This document shows, one piece after another, positions 14,251-26,024 of a stretch of 64,000 nucleotides of DNA (position 1 is the stretch's first letter; the number at the start of each line of letters is the position of its first letter). Made by a program: the position numbers and the translations under genes. This stretch comes from Diogma glabrata (lineage: Eukaryota > Arthropoda > Insecta > Diptera > Cylindrotomidae), in assembly GCA_963693315.1 (NCBI GenBank), contig OY856188.1:221947517-222011516 (forward strand). The letters run 5' to 3'. The notes below the pieces were generated by a model, which worked only from the letters and a program-made list of their open reading frames with translations, was not told where the DNA came from and did no database searches.

Positions 14251-14778
14251 TTAGTGCATTTTCCACACTGTTTACGTGTGATTTGTGCTACAAGCAATAA
14301 GTTTTGTAAATTTTCATCTGATTTTACTCCTCCTAAGTACTCCTGGGTTAAAGCCACACCTCTCTGTGCAACATCGTTTGTAACTTGTAAACAAGAAAAT
14401 AATTGTTGTTTGATAGTCTTTCTGTTCATTCCAAAGTGTTGGATCAACATTTAGAAAATTATGTTTCAGTCCGAACCTATCAAAAAGTTTTATTGTATTA
14501 GGTGATACAAAGCTATCTAATGTTTGTTGAGGCCAATTATTGATATCATTTGCTGTTAGAGACAATCGTTGAAGACTAGAACCTTGTCAACCTTTAAACG
14601 AAAAAACTGAGTTTCTTTTTGAAATAATTTTTTTCTTTTCTGATATTGTCACATTATTATCTAAAATTGCCAAACCAGCCAATTCTTTTGTCAAATACCA
14701 TAGATGACCTTTAAATTTTTTAATTGCCACATCGGAAACAATTTTATTGATGTTTTTGTATAGGATTAAATCATTCAT
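14250..14778 (-). pseudogene. Broken gene of an unrecognised family, interrupted at its C-terminus by the LINE
   Basis: A minus-strand frame begins at Met 14778 (MNDLILYKN). It passes HLWYLTKELAGLAILD, meets one TGA at about 14587-14589, and continues in the same frame through TANDINNWPQQTLDSFV and LNVDPTLWNEQKDYQ. It then shifts frame near 14390-14410 into VTNDVAQRGVALTQEYLGG and CGKCTKESLA. After the LINE and its duplicated target, the original frame resumes at 11874 with Glu and a stop (GAG TAG). I recall similar acidic, helical 'NDVAERGVAL' proteins as repeated uncharacterised arthropod or cnidarian proteins but cannot name the family. It is probably element-borne. No function is assigned. 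Confidence 0.6.
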
Positions 14779-15957
<1,179 letters not shown>

Positions 15958-16514
15958 CAGTGTAATTCGCTTATAACGACATTGAAAAAGACATCAAAAT
16001 CCGTCGTTACATCCGAATGTCGTAATATGCAAAGTGCTCAATTTTTTATCAGAATCAATTTAATGGCGGGTTAATAGAGCGTCGTATCTTTCTGTAACTG
16101 TTGGAGGAGAAAAATTTATGGTATACACAGGTTTATTTTAAATATCTTCTATACGTCAACGTATACATTAGGTAAATTTATAGTATCGTCGACAGTCTCT
16201 TTTAATGTGGGCTCTTTATCTGTGAATAAAAATTTATCAGGAATGATAACTTCCCAATTTTCATCACCCCTGAAAGAAGTTGTTATCGAGGAGCAAAACT
16301 TGGCCTATCCCATTAGTGGAATTTCATCATCAGCATCGTAACTCACAGCGTCTGTATCATCATCATCATCAACTTGCAAGAATTCGGCATGTTTAAGTCA
16401 ATTGAAATACGACGTTTACTTACTAAAACGATTTCTTGTTAGATAGCATTTACCAATTAGAAAGAGTTGTGCTTTGGCCATTGTCATTTCTAACAATTTT
16501 TATTAAAAATTCTG

Positions 16515-16900
16515 TCGATAGTGATTTTTAAAAATTTTTATTACACCCTTATCCTTCGACTGAAGAGCAGATGACGTGTTTAGTGGCATAATCACTAATT
16601 TAATAAATTTTAGATTTTTCAAATGAAGATGTGCAGGGCAATTATCCAACAGTTAATTTTTCTTTAACTCGGTGTTTCATTTTCTTAAAACATTCAATAA
16701 TATTAGAAGACATCTAGGCCCTTGTATTTTCTGTATTATCTAACGGTAGAGACTTAATGCTTCTAAATAAGCTGGGTGATTTACTTTTTTCTATCACAAG
16801 CCACTCGCTCTCAACTTACACATTTTTATTATTTAAATTTTTTTTCTGGAGTAATTTTATAAAGCAGACTCGTTTTGTCGACGTTGTAAATTTTATTTGT
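16515..16900 (-). pseudogene. Tigger/pogo transposase remnant (DDE domain)
   Basis: Two minus-strand segments match the catalytic core. IYNVDKTSLLYKITPEKKF (about 16835-16895) corresponds to the first-Asp motif (family form NADETGLFYKLLP). LDNCPAHLHLKNLKF then IKLVIMPLNTSSALQ, then SKDKGVIKIFKNHYRQ (about 16649 down to 16510) corresponds to the second-Asp motif and the third acidic region. Traces of the CENPB-type DNA-binding domain (RKRHILRLGAWRGG) lie near 16960-17010. Intervening stops and frameshifts make it a pseudogene. The plus-strand frame at 16757-17113 is its antisense. Confidence 0.82.
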
Positions 16901-17396
16901 AGCCGTCGAGTATTTTCGACTACGCTGATTGTTAGGAACTCGTCACATGCACTTCCATCAACACTTGCTCATTCATCAAAAATCCCACCCCGCCAAGCAC
17001 CCAACCGCAATATATGTCTCTTACGGAAGCAAAAAGTTCAGATTTCCATACATTTGAATTCAGAATTTAGCGGCAATCCAATTAATTCTGTTTTCTTGTG
17101 CAATATTGAATAGCTATTGCAAAAATTTTTGAATCGCTGTTGCTTTAACTCTGTCAACAACTCTTCGCAAATCTTCCCAATTTTTCTGTTTTATTCCTTG
17201 TAATTCAAACGCCTTTTAAATGAATTGTTTGTTTTTCCATATGGTGCTTATAGTTTTTTATGAATCAAATCAACACATTAATCATTGCATCCCACCATTT
17301 ATAAATCAATAGCTTTGAATATCCCAGATAACATGTTAAACGTTATCTTTTACTATACATTCAGAGATTAATACGGTATATTTACGATTAATTAAC

Positions 17397-17576
17397 GAGC
17401 AGACCTGAAAACACACATTCTGAATAATGTAAAGGGAAAGTGATCTCCGTCGAGAATCGAAACCGGCTTCCTTGAGTTACAAGACTACCCAGCGCCTTAT
17501 CGACTGAGCTAAAACTGCGACAATGTAAACCAAACCACCAAAATGGAAAGATATAGAGGATAAAAACCACCAATTG
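17397..17576 (-). mobile_element. Probable tRNA-derived SINE inserted in the Tigger element
   Basis: The minus strand has TAGCTCAGTCGATAAGGCGC (A-box and D-arm) and, 33 bases later, GGTTTCGATTCTC (B-box with one extra T). GATTAAT-type sequences lie on both sides (about 17386 and 17577) and may be a target duplication. The arms do not pair well enough for a working tRNA. Confidence 0.5.
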
Positions 17577-17844
17577 TGATTAATAAATCACAACTATTTT
17601 TTCTCATATCTAAAAAACGTTTTTATTTTTGAACTTATCGGTCGCAATAAACGAACAATCTGTGCATCTATCTGTACAAATTTTATTGCAAAATTGGTCG
17701 CTATATCAGAAATGTCGTAATAACCGAAGTCGTTTTAAGCGAACATTTTTATATAGGAACAAAGGCAAGTTCAACCATTACTTTGATTTTATGACGCTAT
17801 AGGCGAAATGTCGTTATAACCGAGGGCGTTATAAGTGAATTTCA

Positions 17845-17847
<3 letters not shown>

Positions 17848-17931
<84 letters not shown>
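17848..17931. repeat. (TA)n microsatellite between two transposons
   Basis: 84 bp of TA separate the Tigger right end from the mariner left end. Confidence 0.97.
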
Positions 17932-17937
<6 letters not shown>

Positions 17938-18743
17938 GATTTTTTTAACCTGAAATTTTCAAATATCTCGAAAAATAAGCACTCTACGGAAAAAATGTCT
18001 AAAATAGGAACCCCAATTTTTTATTGCAGATACGGATTCTACGGCTAAAAGTACGTACAATTTGAATAAAAAATTTTGTTCGATCCATGATAGATGTAAA
18101 TTGGCCTGCCAGATCACCAGATCTTACTTCACCAGATTTCTTCTTGTGGGGCTATCTCAAAGAGAAAGTTTACAAATAAGAACCAACAACACGTGAGAAT
18201 ATGATTGGGTGAATCAAAATGCTTGTGCCGAAATTCAAGCAGCCACACTTCTCAGTTGTGTACAGTCATTTGAAGAGCGGATTAATAGGTGCATTGAAGT
18301 CGAAGGCCATCATTTTGAACACTTATTATAAGCTAAAATTTCTTTATTCACCAGTCATTTACATTAATAAACTTTTTACAATGAAAACGTGATATTTTTT
18401 ATTTCAAATGTATTACAAAATCGTAGCCATATGTTCTTAGTAAAAGAAATCGAAAAAATTGAGTTTCGTCGATTACAGCGCCATCTATCATGAATCGAAC
18501 AAATTTTTTTAGTCAAATCGTACGTACTTTATGCCGTAGAATCCGTATCTGCAATAAAAAATTGGGGTTCCTATTTTAGATTCAAAGTTACCCCGCCCAC
18601 CTACGAAGAGGGGGGTAGGGGATTATTTTTTGCACTAATGTGTTTCCCCCGTGGTATGATTAAATTTTGAATATGGACATTTTTTCCGTAGAGTGCTTAT
18701 TTTTCGAGATATTTGAAAGTTTCAGGTTAAAAAAATCACCCTG
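17932..18743 (+). mobile_element. Mariner-type element, internally deleted, long TIRs
   Basis: The ends are inverted repeats beginning (T/C)AGGGTGATTTTTTTAACC and flanked by TA. The inverted similarity extends about 165 bp inward, to the segment ATCCATGATAGATG and its counterpart. It is interrupted in the right arm by an extra GC-richer 110 bp (about 18582-18690). The centre holds only the C-terminal part of a transposase, so the copy is non-autonomous. Confidence 0.85.
18105..18335 (+). pseudogene. Mariner-type transposase C-terminal remnant
   Basis: The plus strand reads WPARSPDLTSPDFFLWGYLK, a signature of the third catalytic region in mariner-like DDE transposases, followed by EKVYK and a stop. 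In another frame SFEERINRCIEVEGHHFEHLL ends at a stop at about 18333, matching the usual GGHFEHLL C-terminus. The N-terminal two thirds are missing. Confidence 0.85.
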
Positions 18744-19001
<258 letters not shown>

Positions 19002-19020
19002 AATATAAATAATAAATATA

Positions 19021-19171
19021 ACAAAATAGCTATTTATGTATTAAGGGCGTAAAGTAGATCTTTTTTGCTTGAGAGTGAAATTGTTGCTCGAGGTGTTAGC
19101 CGAGGGTAACAAACACTCGAAAGCAAAAAAGATACTTTATGCTCGAAATACATACAAGATTTTTTGTACGA
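19021..19171 (+). repeat. Dispersed 150-bp repeat with internal hairpin, copy 1
   Basis: It contains AAAGTAGATCTTTTTTGCTT and, 60 bases later, the near-complement GCAAAAAAGATACTTTATG, so each copy folds back. A reverse-orientation copy lies at 60972-61117 with the same flanking TAGCTATTTATGTATTAA. Confidence 0.8.
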
Positions 19172-19440
19172 GTAAGATTCCGTATTATTTGCATAAATTA
19201 AAATACATATATTTACACAAAATAGTAAAATTTTGTTCAGAAAATTGTTTCATCCAAGTAGTTTTTCATTTGATAATTATTTTCATAAATTTCTATAGCA
19301 AACAATCTTTATTTAAATTTCTATATTACTTTATTAAAACATTTTGCTTTTCAGTTTCATTTGATCTATCGTATTGCTAAGTATCCACGACTGCAAAATA
19401 TTTCGATTAAATTTTTTATTTTATATTTTATATTTTATAT

Positions 19441-19472
19441 ATATGGGTAGTTCTACACACGAAGGAAAGCCA

Positions 19473-19504
<32 letters not shown>

Positions 19505-20460
19505 AAAAAAAAAAAAAATGCAAGAGTCAAAATTAAAAAATATCCTTCTTAATCCTAAATTAACTCAAAATTATCTCAATATTATCTCAAAATACGAAAT
19601 AAACATTTATCTAAGTCTGTTCGCTTTTAAATCTTCCAGGGGACTGATAATTTATCAGTATTTCGCTTAAAAATGACAAAATTACGTCTAAAAAAAAAAT
19701 AAAATGATTCTATACCAAGGCAATACATATTCACGACGTATAAAATTACAAAATTACCTGTAATTAAAATACTTTTTACGAAAATACTTGCCAGGGGACT
19801 GATAATTTGACTGGACAACACACGATCTAACTACTAATGATCACTATTTTGATTGATAAAACCTCGGGCTAAGTAAAACACTTGCAATATTATATTTATT
19901 GAACTTTAATTAATTCCTGTGACGAGCGATAACTTGATAGAAAAATCAATTTCTAATATTTTCAATGTGTTTTGATTGGGCAGGAGAATAATAAAAAATT
20001 GGTGGGACAAACTTTAATAGGATATATCTTATATGAAATATAGAGTAATGTTATGATTATTTACACATTATTGAAGCATCATTATTCAAAATTATTACTA
20101 CAGAGTAAATTTGTCTCTACACACTTTGAATCATTATTATTTAGTTTACCAGCTTTGAATTTCAAGGTGGGACACGCCAGGGGACTGATAATTTGACGTT
20201 TTGAATAATTTTTTTTCTCAGACATATATTTCGAAACGGGTTTATTTTAGGTGACCAGCAGCCAAATTCTGTAACTGTGAAGCGGTGAAGTGATAAGTTT
20301 TTTAATGAAAAGTAAAGAAGAAATTTTTAACACTTCACCGCTTCACAGTTACAGAATTTGGCTGCAGCTAGACATAGTTAAGGTTTACAAATTTCATGTG
20401 AAAAAAAATTTTTTTTTCATATTAATATACCTACTTTCATATTAATAGAACTACCCATAT
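19441..20460. mobile_element. 1.02-kb non-autonomous element with perfect 15-bp TIRs
   Basis: ATATGGGTAGTTCTA at 19441-19455 and TAGAACTACCCATAT at 20446-20460 are perfect inverted repeats; TA or TATA duplication is possible. Inside are an A-rich tract (19478-19518), three copies of CCAGGGGACTGATAATTT (near 19636, 19793 and 20170) and a 35-bp hairpin. No transposase remains. Confidence 0.65.
20258..20365. repeat. Perfect 35-bp hairpin
   Basis: Arms 20258-20292 and 20331-20365 are exact reverse complements (CAGCCAAATTCTGTAACTG and on), loop 38 bases. It lies near the right end of the 19441-20460 element. Confidence 0.9.
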
Positions 20461-20479
20461 ATTGTTCTCGTGAGGGAAA

Positions 20480-21610
20480 CACTTTCCAGTTATCGGAAGA
20501 TGGGTAAGCCTTATACGCTTTAAAAGACAAGTCACGAAGATTACGGATATTAAGCATCTCAGAGTTAAGGTGATAGAGTTAGGAGGTGGTGGTAGGAAAA
20601 AACGGAGAGGAATATGTTTATCATGAAAGGTGCGAAGAAGGTTATTAGGAAACTGAAGTTTGTGTTCTCATAGTCGTGATAGAGGACAGAAGTTGGATTA
20701 TAGACCTTGCTAAGGTTGAGGGAGGTGAATATAAATGCATGTGCGGAAATACAAACTACTCAGAACTGGTCACTAAATAAGGGAAAAGAAGGTTCGTTGA
20801 CCAGGAACAAGTCAATGCATGAACCTGAAGAAGAGTTATGGGCTTGATGGATAGGGGAATTATTGTGCACAATGTGGAGACTGAGACGAAAACAGATATC
20901 AATTGTTTTGGAAAGAGTGGAGGGATTTAGGATATTGGTGTTGAAGTCAAGAAGGATGATATATGGAAACTGGTTAGAGTACGGGAAAATAATGACTTCA
21001 ATTAGAGCAAAGTTGCCTTTGCAGAGGTAGTTAACAACAACCAAAACATTTAAGGCAGACCTGAACAAAAACTGATTCTGCACCAGAATCGTTATAGGTG
21101 AAAATGTTTTTAGAACTCAGCTTTTTGTTTACGTATAAAGCAACCCCACCACCCCTTTTTGAGGGACGATCGTGACGATGGATTCGATAACCAGCTACAT
21201 CAACAGTAGCTTTACTAACGTATGATTTAAGCCAAGTCTCAGAGACACCAACCAAATCAAGGAGGGAACCAGAAAGAATTGATCTATGAGGAGGATGCGC
21301 AAAGCTTGAGGCTTTGAGCGTTAAAATGACCTACATTAAAAGAACTTCGGTATTTGGATAGGTAGGAGTTGTCTCTGGCCACCTTTAAACAAACATCATG
21401 TGCCATTAAGAAAGGAGGTAGAGAGTTGTATAAAAGAGCAAAGTTGAGGAGGGGGAGAAAAGACAAGTAAAGTAAGGGCGAGGAAATAGGGGAAAATACT
21501 GGAGGATGAGGTAATGGGGAAGGAAGGATAGTAGGCGGACAAGTAGGGAAAAGACAGGAGGTAACGGGAAAACAGGTTAAGGGAAAACATAAACATTAGA
21601 TTTAATAGTC
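20480..21610 (-). pseudogene. Decayed LINE endonuclease domain (older LINE, 3' part of the split pair)
   Basis: Minus-strand pieces in shifting frames keep the APE endonuclease order: RSSFNVGHFNAQSL (about 21340); MVGVSETWLKSYV (21255) with the catalytic Glu; GYRIHRHDRPSKRGGGVALYV; YIILLDFNTNILN (about 20960) corresponding to the GDFN motif; and SSSGSCIDLFLVN. RT is not found downstream. With 26025-26942 this is probably one element split by the younger LINE. Confidence 0.7.
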
Positions 21611-21614
21611 TAAT

Positions 21615-21647
21615 CTTAGATTATAAAATATACAGGATAAGTAATAT
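21615..21647 (+). repeat. 33-bp inverted repeat, left copy
   Basis: CTTAGATTATAAAATATACA and on; the reverse complement occurs at 25931-25963 with one mismatch. The pair encloses the intact LINE with about 200-400 bp on each side. Confidence 0.85.
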
Positions 21648-21910
21648 TTGTGTATGTACACTATAAAACTATAAAAAAAAATTGAAGCTGTTTTTTAAAT
21701 TCAAATTTCGCATTGAAAATAATTTCCACAAAAGAAAAGGCTCCTGTAAAATTAAATACAAAAATACAGGATCTCATGCAGCATTTTTATCTCTTTCCAT
21801 TTATAGAAAAAAAATATCTTATTATTCTTCTATTTTTTTTTTTTTTTTTTAATAAAATGTGTTGTGTAATAGGGTTTAGAATATGTGTCACAACAACACA
21901 TAAATACCTT

Positions 21911-24900
21911 TTAAGACCTAGGTCTAGACCTGGGTCCCACAACAACTGGCGTTCTGAGGTGTAGATTAACGCTTTTTTTAAACATCTGTGGGTTGAAGCC
22001 ACCTGAGACTAAGTGTTCCGGCAAACTATTCCATTTGTACGCAGTTCGGACAAAGAAGTCTCTCTGCGATCTGCCAGTATGACAGCGCGGGATCTTTACC
22101 GTTTCACTGGTTGCGGCAGCCGATTGCCGAGTGGAACGGGGGTAAGAATAAGTTTGAGGCATGATGCCGCTGATTTCATCTGAGCACTGCTGATGACGAT
22201 ATTTGTAAAAAACAACGAGGTCAGCAACAGTGCGACGATGTTGTAGGGAATCAAGTTGTGATGTCAAAGTTCGATCACCTACAATTCGTATAGCTCGCTT
22301 TTGAACAGAGTCCAAGAGGGCCAAGATGGAAATAGAGGCAGCACCCCAAACTTGACAGCAGTACTCCATACAGGGACGAATATAGGACTTATAAACATGG
22401 AGCAATTGGTATGGAGTGAAAAATTTTTTGCATCTATTTAGGAGGCCGAGTTTTTTAGACGCGCTTTTTGCCATCGCCATTACATGATCGTTCCAGAGTA
22501 GGTCATTTGAAACTGTGACACCCAATAAACGAATGCTTTTACATTCACCTATTGGTTCATCACACATACTAAATAAAATATCTTTGGGGAACTCGGTCTT
22601 TAATCTGGAAACAATCAACAGCTGTGTTTTGGTGGAGTTGAAATTGACAAGGTTTTGGTCACCCCAGTCGGCGACTTTATTCAGGTCTTTGTTCACGTTT
22701 ATGGCAGCGTCTCTCCGGGCAGGATTAATTCGTTCGTGCATTTTACCTTTTGAAGGAAGGGGCTCGAACGACTTGTGCAGAGTACTATCATCTGCAAAAC
22801 TATTTATTGGGTTGCTGGTGATTTTCAACAATTCGTTGATATAAATCAAAAATAGGGTTGGGGACAATACTGAGCCTTGGGGTACACCAGCGTTAATTAG
22901 TTTAGACTCAGAAGAATATCCGTCTAAGGTTACCGAAATGTATCGGCCGGATAGAAAATTTTGAATCAGCTTCACAACATTGGGATGAAAACCGTACGCA
23001 ACGAGCTTGTTGATTAAGTTGGCATGCCAGACTCGATCGAATGCCTTGGAGATGTCTAAAGCGATAACGTATGTTTCACCACCTTTATCAAGTATGCTGT
23101 TCCAACAATGCGCTACATAGTTTAATAGATCGGTAGTTGATCTTTTGTTTCGAAAACCGTATTGGCTGTCGGATATTAAATGATTTTCTTCCAGAAATTT
23201 TGAAATATGTGTATTAATATAATGCTCATAGACTTTGGATAGGACCGATAGTAAAGCTATTGGCCTATAATTTGAGATATCGGATTTTGGTCCCTTTTTG
23301 GGGACGGGCTGGACATTTGCCAACTTCCAGCACGAGGGAAATATACCAGATTTGTAGGATTGGTAGAATATTTTAGTTAAAGTTGGTGCAAGTTCTTTGG
23401 AAAAGGTTTTTAAAATAATGGGTGGAATATTGTCCTTTCCTGATGCTTTGTTGATGTTTAACCCCTTTAAAAGTTTAGCGACTATTTTGGGTTTGAAGTG
23501 AATTTCATTCATATTAACTCCTGAAGACTGGATTTGGTGTATTTCTTTAGGAGTTTCCAAAACAGTGGAGTTCAGAGCAAAGCGTTCAGCGAACAAGTTA
23601 GCTTTTCTTGCGGGATCATTGACGATTAAATCACCATCAATAATAGGGGGAATAGAAAATTTTGTATCAGAATTTAAAGAATTAATGGCACTGTAGAAAC
23701 TCTTGTCAGAAACAGACATAGACGTAAGTTTTGAGGCTTTCGCTCTGTCAATTTCGGACTTTTCGTTTGAGATAATCTGATTAGATATTTTGTTGGCCTT
23801 TAGATATTGGGATCGATTAGTGGGAGTTTTGTTATGAATCCAAATATTAAATGATCTACGTTTGTTTCTAAGTGCCGTTTTGGCAGCTTTCGAATACAAG
23901 TATTTTTGTTTGGGTTTTACTATGGAGAAAGGGACAAATTTATTTATAGCAAATTGGATGGTTTCTGTAAAGTTTTGAGCAGAAACATTTACATTGTCAG
24001 TGTAAAAACAATGACGGTCGAAAGGGAAACCATGGAAAAAATTTTGAAGACCACTCTTATCCATTTTTGAGTAGTGAAATATTTTACGGGGTTTGGGAGC
24101 TGTAGTTTTAAGTAAATCAGTTTTGATAACTGATGAGATTAAATAATGATCAGAATTTCCAATACTACCTTTCGCAACATCGACACTTGTAATATCTGGC
24201 ATTGTGGTAAGATAGAGATCTAGTAGAAAACTATTATCACCGCCATTACGGGGAGTGAAAGTCGGGCTTTTTACAATTTGGAATAGGCCCTGAGACGCGG
24301 CAAAAATTTCTGCCAGTTTTCCACTATTGTCAACATCGTCGGTCGATTTGGAGAATTCCAACCATGATTTGTTGTGGACGTTGAAGTCACCGGTAACGAT
24401 AACTTCACAATTAGGGGACTTTGCTCTAATCTCGTCCATAATTTTTGTCAGTATATTAAAAAAGTTTGGGTTACGTTTGTTGGGGGACCGGTATAAAGCT
24501 ATTGTAAAAAAAGTCATTTCTGGAAGACAAATCTTTAAAACCATTGTATTGAAGCCGTCACCGTGTAGTTCAAAATTTGGAAAGCGCGTGTACGCAACAC
24601 TCTCATGAATGAATGCGCATACGCCCTGATGGAGTTTGAAAGCTGATTCGAGCCTATATTTGGAATTAAGCGATTCTATAAAGAGAAAATTTTCAGAAAC
24701 TTGTGTTTCTGTAAGGAATAGAATGTTCGGTTTGTCGTGCTCAAGATGATGTTGCACGTGGTCATGGTTAGCGTTCAATCCGCAGATGTTTTGAACATGG
24801 ATTTTAAAATTTTTTATTGATTCATATATGTTTTGTCCCTGCAAATTCCGTGGACATGCCGCTTTATGGGCGGGTGGATTGCGCAAATTTGCTTTACCAC

Positions 24901-24934
24901 TTGCAGACTTATTTTTTTTCGGTTGTACTGCCAT
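21911..24934 (-). CDS. LINE endonuclease-reverse transcriptase, 1007 residues, apparently intact
   Basis: The N-terminal 40 residues are basic. The APE endonuclease spans about residues 42-265: VQNICGLNAN, the catalytic LTETQ (Glu near 76), VTGDFNVHN (Asp near 183), and GNSDHYLI (Asp-His near 262). The RT domain spans about 490-760: KASGKDNIPPIILK, NYRPIALLSVLSKVYE, motif A ALDISKAFDR (Asp near 627), AGVPQGSVLSPTLF, and motif C FADD (715-716). A thumb/C-terminal region with SLQHRRTVADLVVFYK follows. All catalytic residues are present and the frame has no stop, so the copy could be recently active. The FADD box and C-terminus place it near CR1/Jockey-type elements; the exact clade is inferred. 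Confidence 0.9.
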   Translation of the reverse strand: MAVQPKKNKSASGKANLRNPPAHKAACPRNLQGQNIYESIKNFKIHVQNICGLNANHDHVQHHLEHDKPNILFLTETQVSENFLFIESLNSKYRLESAFKLHQGVCAFIHESVAYTRFPNFELHGDGFNTMVLKICLPEMTFFTIALYRSPNKRNPNFFNILTKIMDEIRAKSPNCEVIVTGDFNVHNKSWLEFSKSTDDVDNSGKLAEIFAASQGLFQIVKSPTFTPRNGGDNSFLLDLYLTTMPDITSVDVAKGSIGNSDHYLISSVIKTDLLKTTAPKPRKIFHYSKMDKSGLQNFFHGFPFDRHCFYTDNVNVSAQNFTETIQFAINKFVPFSIVKPKQKYLYSKAAKTALRNKRRSFNIWIHNKTPTNRSQYLKANKISNQIISNEKSEIDRAKASKLTSMSVSDKSFYSAINSLNSDTKFSIPPIIDGDLIVNDPARKANLFAERFALNSTVLETPKEIHQIQSSGVNMNEIHFKPKIVAKLLKGLNINKASGKDNIPPIILKTFSKELAPTLTKIFYQSYKSGIFPSCWKLANVQPVPKKGPKSDISNYRPIALLSVLSKVYEHYINTHISKFLEENHLISDSQYGFRNKRSTTDLLNYVAHCWNSILDKGGETYVIALDISKAFDRVWHANLINKLVAYGFHPNVVKLIQNFLSGRYISVTLDGYSSESKLINAGVPQGSVLSPTLFLIYINELLKITSNPINSFADDSTLHKSFEPLPSKGKMHERINPARRDAAINVNKDLNKVADWGDQNLVNFNSTKTQLLIVSRLKTEFPKDILFSMCDEPIGECKSIRLLGVTVSNDLLWNDHVMAMAKSASKKLGLLNRCKKFFTPYQLLHVYKSYIRPCMEYCCQVWGAASISILALLDSVQKRAIRIVGDRTLTSQLDSLQHRRTVADLVVFYKYRHQQCSDEISGIMPQTYSYPRSTRQSAAATSETVKIPRCHTGRSQRDFFVRTAYKWNSLPEHLVSGGFNPQMFKKSVNLHLRTPVVVGPRSRPRS

Positions 24935-25505
24935 ATATATATCAAAATGTTTATTTTATTTTTTTGTGTTTTATTTTAAAATGCATAACTAAGTAAAAAA
25001 TCCTATCATACTACAAAATATGACATATGCCAATATTTCATGATAAGATGAAGAAATAATAACAAAATAATAAGTGAAAAACAAATTGTGAGAAATTTGC
25101 AGAAAACAAAACAAAACTAAATGCCAATAATCCAGCTGATGCAGCGCACCCCAGACGCACCGCCCACCACTTCAATCGAGGCACAAAGCCCACACATAAC
25201 TACGTGTTGGTTCGATTCCTCGGAAGAGCTAATGAGCGGTACCGCTACGGAACGCTGCCCAGCTAAGACTGTAAGTGCTGCCGTTGACTAATTAAAGTTC
25301 TTCCGCCAGCACCCTAAGATATCATCTTGGCTAATGACATCTCCTGCCATTGCCAGTGGTATATGATATCTCACGCTAACTCATATGTCAATGGCAGGGA
25401 CTGGAGTACGCAGGGTAGTCAGACCCGTAGATCAACATTGATCATAATCGATCAAAATCGATCCCTCCTGCGGCCAGGAGATTGCCAGAAAGAAGTAACT
25501 GCCAA
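24935..25505 (-). promoter_or_regulatory. Putative LINE 5' UTR/internal promoter region
   Basis: It is GC-richer than its surroundings from about 25125 to 25505. CCTGCCATTG and CAATGGCAGG lie about 50 bp apart as an inverted pair (about 25344-25400). LINEs usually carry an internal promoter in their 5' UTR. The promoter role is inferred from position. Confidence 0.4.
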
Positions 25506-25930
25506 ATAATATATGTATATTTCATTTTCATTTCATTCTAAATTAAAACAAAACCTGAAACAGTAAACCATATAAACAATATCCATTTCATTTTAAATTT
25601 AGTTTAAATGAAAACAAAACCAAAGCGTACATGATAAAATTTTAGTTGGGATCAAATTTTCAGTTTTAATATTATCATTTTTATTTTAATCGAAATACTT
25701 TTGACAAATATAAAATAAAATTGAATGAAGTTGGTCATTCTCCAATCGGTAAAAATGTTAAATACAAAATTTCTACATAAGTCTGTTATTTTGTAAGCAT
25801 ATTTGGTCAAGCAAGGGAAAACCTCAAAGATATTTAAATTTCTAGGCTACTGTGTTTATTCAGTGCAAATAGTATCACGTTAAAATCGCACACTACTTTA
25901 TGTAAATAAAAATAACTTCAACTTAAAAAG
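25506..25930. other. AT-rich non-coding stretch
   Basis: No gene. It contains A-rich repeats of the form AATTAAAACAAAACC near 25540-25620. Confidence 0.45.
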
Positions 25931-25963
25931 ATATTACTTATCCTGTGTATTTTATAATCTAAG
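25931..25963 (-). repeat. 33-bp inverted repeat, right copy
   Basis: Reverse complement of 21615-21647 with one mismatch. It abuts the end of the PHD-ORF remnant. Confidence 0.85.
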
Positions 25964-26024
25964 GTTCTAGTAGTTCATGCTAATAGGTAAAGACAGAGAG
26001 GGAGAAAAGTGAGAAATAGAAGAA

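Larger units (their letters stand above)
15958..17847 (-). mobile_element. Tigger/pogo-type DNA transposon (decayed, 1.89 kb)
   Basis: Terminal inverted repeats CAGTGTAATTCGCTTATAAC (15958-15977) and its counterpart ending TTCACTG at 17847 differ at only a few positions. TA lies on both sides (15956-15957 and 17848-17849), the Tc1/mariner-superfamily target. The minus strand holds pogo/Tigger transposase remnants. A tRNA-like insert lies at about 17397-17576. Confidence 0.88.
21836..25505 (-). mobile_element. Nearly complete non-LTR retrotransposon (CR1/Jockey-like group)
   Basis: The 3' end on the minus strand is an AATAAA-like context followed by an A-run (T-run at about 21836-21851). The ORF covers 21911-24934, and a GC-richer 5' region extends to about 25505. 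No separate ORF1 is seen. Diverged 3'-end copies of the family lie near 58955-59080 and 59290-59400, and a decayed internal piece at 7835-8550. Confidence 0.8.

Noticed and set aside
16757..17113. 118-codon plus-strand frame
   Set aside because: Antisense of the Tigger transposase remnant, whose minus-strand motifs are recognisable.
17440..17525. A tRNA-Thr gene (TGT at the anticodon position)
   Set aside because: The D and T stems are poorly paired and the B-box has an extra base. It is better read as a SINE head or tRNA pseudogene.
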